From Nitrospirota bacterium (GTDB lineage: Bacteria > Nitrospirota > Nitrospiria > Nitrospirales > UBA8639), in the NCBI GenBank assembly GCA_029879555.1, contig JAOUQB010000066.1, positions 1 to 9,423 of the forward strand: a stretch of DNA of 9,423 nt, given 5' to 3'. How positions within the stretch are numbered: the stretch's first letter is position 1; each line of letters starts with the position of its first letter. Below are positions 6,776 through 9,423 of the stretch, one piece after another. The position numbers and the translations under genes were made by a program. The notes beneath the pieces are model-generated. The model did no database searches. It saw nothing but the letters and a program-made list of their open reading frames with translations, and had not been told where the DNA came from.

Positions 6776-8137
6776 TTAAGGTTGAAACGGCGACCATGAA
6801 GGGGAGCTGAGATGCGCGCCCACAGAGGAAATTTTCTCAAGTCCTGCTCCCTCACTCGTGACGATATAGATTTGACTTTCTCCTCCACGAATTGAACTAA
6901 ACACGAGATGCCGCCCATTTGGGGCCCATGAAGGTGAATCGTCGATACTGTTGCCTTTGGTAATTTGACTGCGTTGTTCCCCATTTGGGCTGATCCGACA
7001 GAGCTTGAACCCTTCTCCAGGAATTCGACAGACATAAACAATCCATTCGCCCTTTGGGGACCAGGCCGGGGCGGCGTTGTAATCTCCATCGTAGGTCAAA
7101 CGTTTTACGTTGGAGCCGTCAGCATCCATGATGTAAATTTGGGGGCGGCCTCCTCGATCCGAGGTGAAGGCCACATGCCGCCCGTCTGGTGACCAGGACG
7201 GGGACAAATCTGCGCTATGATGAGAGGTTAACTGCTTCGCGCTTCCACTGTCCAATGCTAACTGATAGATGTCGGAATTACCTTCTTGGGCTCCCGCATA
7301 GGTAATTGATTGGCCGTCTGGGGCAAAGGTGGCCGTAATGTTGAGGCTGGCTGGTGGAACCAGCACTTCCTCGTGGCCCGTGGCCAGCTCACGTCGCATG
7401 ATCTGTTGCTTGCGGTCTCGATAGCCTGTGTAGATCAAGAATTTTCTATCTGGAGACCATGTTGGCATGAGGTTCAGATACCCATCAGCGGTTACTTGCT
7501 GGGGATCGTATCCGTCATAATCCATCACAAAAAGCTCACGGCCATTCTCTTTTTCTCCCACAAACGCAATTTTGGTTCTGGCTATGCCCCGTTCTCCGGT
7601 ATAGCGATACACCAGTTCGTCTGCCCATCGATGGGCCATTAAACGAAGCAGCGCATCATTGGTTTTGAGGGAAAAATAGCGTTTGCCGGTGAGGACGTCT
7701 TGGTGACCAGGATCAAAGGCGCAGGCATCAAAAATCAATCCTTCCACGCCGTTGGACGTTCCTCCTATCCCCAATCGTCCCCAGGTGGAGACGGTCACTT
7801 TGCTAAACTGTGTTTCCAATGTTGGGGAAAGGCTCACGCATTTATTCTGTGAAAATTCCCCCTTTGTTGAGGGCAAATCGGCCACAGAAAAAACCTGCGA
7901 GCGTTGCAGATCCTCTTTGAGTACCGACTCGACCTGGGTATTCATGGTTTCGGAAATTTTTTTATCTTGTTCGACGGGAGAAAATCCCATGACCCAAATA
8001 GGGATTTTTTGAAATTCTGAGCGGGTAGCCTCCAGGATGGCATCTTCCCCAAAGCTCAGGGGGGTCGACAAGAAGGTCAGGACGGCAATGGCGGAGGCAA
8101 GGAGATGTAACCGGTGTGGGCACATGGCTTTTCTCAT
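6776..8137 (-). CDS. tolB: Tol-Pal system beta-propeller protein TolB
   Basis: Periplasmic component of the Tol-Pal machine; in the family it binds Pal, and its N-terminus reaches TolA. The product is 453 residues, close to the usual length. A Sec signal peptide (about 1-30; basic start, hydrophobic LHLLASAIAVLTFLSTPLSF) is followed by the TolB N-terminal domain (about 33-180), which begins LEATRSEFQKIPIWVMGF. The C-terminal half has six PD40 propeller repeats marked by TWSPD (226-230), TFAPDG (270-275), SWSPDG (314-319), AWSPKG (358-363), SWAPNG (403-408) and the closing SWSPF (447-451). Cleavage near residue 30 is inferred. AAAAGGA (8154-8148) lies 10 nt before the ATG at 8137 and overlaps the stop codon of the upstream gene, so the two are probably co-translated. 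No anomaly was seen in the repeats. Confidence 0.96.
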   Translation of the reverse strand: MRKAMCPHRLHLLASAIAVLTFLSTPLSFGEDAILEATRSEFQKIPIWVMGFSPVEQDKKISETMNTQVESVLKEDLQRSQVFSVADLPSTKGEFSQNKCVSLSPTLETQFSKVTVSTWGRLGIGGTSNGVEGLIFDACAFDPGHQDVLTGKRYFSLKTNDALLRLMAHRWADELVYRYTGERGIARTKIAFVGEKENGRELFVMDYDGYDPQQVTADGYLNLMPTWSPDRKFLIYTGYRDRKQQIMRRELATGHEEVLVPPASLNITATFAPDGQSITYAGAQEGNSDIYQLALDSGSAKQLTSHHSADLSPSWSPDGRHVAFTSDRGGRPQIYIMDADGSNVKRLTYDGDYNAAPAWSPKGEWIVYVCRIPGEGFKLCRISPNGEQRSQITKGNSIDDSPSWAPNGRHLVFSSIRGGESQIYIVTSEGAGLEKISSVGAHLSSPSWSPFQP

Positions 8138-8147
8138 AGAGGCTCAA

Positions 8148-8154
8148 TCCTTTT
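8148..8154 (-). promoter_or_regulatory. Ribosome binding site of tolB overlapping the tolA stop
   Basis: AAAAGGA on the minus strand overlaps the TAA of the upstream gene (8155-8153) and lies 10 nt ahead of the tolB ATG at 8137. A second in-frame ATG at 8125 has only a weak purine run ahead of it, so 8137 is preferred. Confidence 0.55.
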
Positions 8155-9423
8155 AATCTTTAATGAATCGATACTGGACATCGAAAAATGGGTCGGAAAT
8201 ATCAGAAGGGAATGGCGGTAATGGGTTCACGGCTTGGACGGCGCGCTGGGCAGCGGAATCATAATGGGCATGTCCCGAGCTATCGGCTATGTGAATGCGA
8301 GATATTTCACCTGAACGGGCAATATGGAATTTCAGCACCACGACAGGATTAGTCCCCAAGAGGGGGGGGGCAATCCATTGGGCATCAATCCGATCCTCAA
8401 CCATGGCCAAGTACCGGTTTTTCCCGGGGGAGGTCTTGGCGGTTGATGATCCAGGGCCTTCGGTCGCTTGCACTTCCAGCAACTGTAGTCGTTGCTTAAT
8501 GGATTCAACCGGGGCGACTTCAGGTATCGAGAGTTTGGCGATTTGTTGGTCTAAGGCTGACGGCGGCCTCGGGATTGGTGGGGTTGTGGCATTGGAAAGT
8601 TCTGTTCTTGGCAAAGGAGGAACAGGGGTACGGGTCGTTGATTTGAGGCCCTCCATCAACTTTTTTACCGTATCTGACATTTTTGGCTGAGCCCGAACGT
8701 GTGGCTGCGGTTTTAGTGTGTCAGGTATGGGCGCTAATTTTGGGGCGGAAATTTTTGGCGTGGAGGCTTGGGTCTTGGGAGGGGATGTGGTTCGTTTCCG
8801 GGATGATTCAGGAATTGTGGGTTTAGAGACAGGGGTGTTGATTGTTGGAGAATGGCGGTTGAGTGATTCTTCAATGCTGGAGGTTTCCTGTGCCTGCGGT
8901 GGCACTACGGTTGGCTCGGATTTTGTAAATGGTGTGACCTCGCTTAAGGAAGGAGGGGCCGGTGCGGGTTTCACCGTTTGCTTAATTTTTTCCGTTGGAA
9001 GAGGAGGTGTTTGTGGTTTCAGGGACGGCTGAACCGTTGGTGAAACCCTTGTCTGAGCAGGCTGTTCTGGCAATGGAAGTGGTTTCATGGGCTCTGCAGG
9101 CTGTAATCGCTCAGCACGAGCAATCGTTGGGGGCGCAGAGGGTAGGCGCAGACTATCAAGTAAGGGAGGGTGGTCTTCAACCGCAGTACGTGTTGGTTCT
9201 GGCGCTGGAACCGACGATGGCTTCGTGGCGCGTTGTTGCGGGACCAGTATTGAATTGATTGCGCCACCCAATGATTCGGATAATCGTTCGGATGCGGTTT
9301 CAGTGGGTAAAGGAGGTAGAGGCTCTTCAACGGGGGCCGTTTTTGACGTTGGAGGCGGGGCTGCTTTCTGGGTCGGCGTCGGGGCGGTCGTTTTCGTTGT
9401 AGCAGGAGCAGGCCTAGGAGGAG
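8153..9423 (-). CDS. tolA: TolA/TonB-family energy transducer, proline-rich (5' end beyond window)
   Basis: The frame is open to the right edge (first full codon at 9421), giving 422 visible residues. The N-terminal membrane anchor lies outside the window. About the first 320 residues are a low-complexity Pro/Thr/Ser/Lys-rich spacer, apart from short helical stretches such as MSDTVKKLMEGL and PVESIKQRLQLLEVQA. The last 90 or so residues form a TonB/TolA C-terminal domain: YLAMVEDRIDAQWIAPP, then VVVLKFHIARSGEISRIHI, HYDSAAQRAVQAVNPLPPFP and a final beta strand. TolA transmits proton-motive force from TolQR to TolB/Pal, and the position directly before tolB supports TolA over a TonB for nutrient uptake. 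The proline-rich spacer is TonB-like, unlike the helical TolA middle of enterics. There is no true ATG at 9271; that codon is an internal TTG. A run of nine C lies in the C-terminal domain. Confidence 0.85.
   Translation of the reverse strand, partial: PPRPAPATTKTTAPTPTQKAAPPPTSKTAPVEEPLPPLPTETASERLSESLGGAINSILVPQQRATKPSSVPAPEPTRTAVEDHPPLLDSLRLPSAPPTIARAERLQPAEPMKPLPLPEQPAQTRVSPTVQPSLKPQTPPLPTEKIKQTVKPAPAPPSLSEVTPFTKSEPTVVPPQAQETSSIEESLNRHSPTINTPVSKPTIPESSRKRTTSPPKTQASTPKISAPKLAPIPDTLKPQPHVRAQPKMSDTVKKLMEGLKSTTRTPVPPLPRTELSNATTPPIPRPPSALDQQIAKLSIPEVAPVESIKQRLQLLEVQATEGPGSSTAKTSPGKNRYLAMVEDRIDAQWIAPPLLGTNPVVVLKFHIARSGEISRIHIADSSGHAHYDSAAQRAVQAVNPLPPFPSDISDPFFDVQYRFIKD
8362..8370 (-). repeat. 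C9 homopolymer in the tolA C-terminal domain
   Basis: Nine consecutive C on the coding strand span the codons for Ala-Pro-Pro-Leu in QWIAPPLLG. The last 68 codons of the gene follow, so a one-base slip would remove most of the C-terminal domain. Confidence 0.9.

Noticed and set aside
5706..6797. Longer Pal start at 6797 overlapping tolB
   Set aside because: The extra 21 residues precede a complete lipoprotein signal peptide, and AAAGGAG sits 7 nt before the ATG at 6734.
7310..7642. Plus-strand open frame of 110 codons opposite tolB
   Set aside because: Antisense to well-conserved propeller repeats and without a recognisable domain; treated as a shadow.
8295..8690. Plus-strand open frame of 131 codons opposite the tolA-type gene
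   Set aside because: It lies antisense to a gene with a clear conserved C-terminal domain, and its composition mirrors the proline-rich coding strand. It has no recognisable motif.
8153..9271. Complete gene starting at 9271
   Set aside because: The codon there is TTG with no ribosome site, and the same frame continues open and proline-rich to the window edge, so the gene is cut off by the window.

Overview
This 9.4-kb window is a densely packed, single-direction gene cluster. Every supported gene lies on the minus strand, so transcription runs from the right edge to the left. The order is tolA/tonB-type gene (5' end outside the window) > tolB > pal > a large coiled-coil lipoprotein gene of unknown family > cpoB (ybgF) > mutL > miaA (3' end outside the window). 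No RNA genes, mobile elements, CRISPR arrays or convincing terminators were seen, and no gene-free stretch exceeds about 110 bases. The many plus-strand open frames are antisense shadows of these genes.

The organism is a Gram-negative (diderm) bacterium, because the Tol-Pal envelope system and three lipobox-bearing precursors are present. It is not an enteric type. MutL carries the metal-binding endonuclease motif that MutH-containing bacteria lack, CpoB looks like a lipoprotein rather than a soluble protein, and the TolA-like protein has a proline-rich middle. Base composition is roughly balanced by eye. The gene order and protein style would suit Nitrospirota or a deltaproteobacterial-like lineage, but this is an impression and not a determination.

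Region by region: 8153-9423 encodes a proline-rich energy-transducing protein ending in a TonB/TolA C-terminal domain. 6776-8137 is the periplasmic TolB beta-propeller. 5706-6734 is Pal, with an exceptionally long linker free of Lys and Arg. 3862-5655 is a coiled-coil lipoprotein of about 600 residues with a 102-residue internal repeat spacing. 2848-3750 is a lipoprotein version of CpoB with three TPRs. 976-2784 is MutL. 1-969 is MiaA, a tRNA dimethylallyltransferase, nearly complete.

The first five genes plausibly form one trans-envelope machine. The TolA-like protein (with TolQR, probably upstream of the window) would draw on the proton gradient, TolB and Pal would link it to the outer membrane and peptidoglycan, and CpoB would coordinate with septal wall synthesis. 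The coiled-coil lipoprotein is the least explained member and the best candidate for something new. mutL and miaA are housekeeping genes carried at the 3' end of the same transcript, probably by translational coupling; a weak internal promoter may lie ahead of cpoB.
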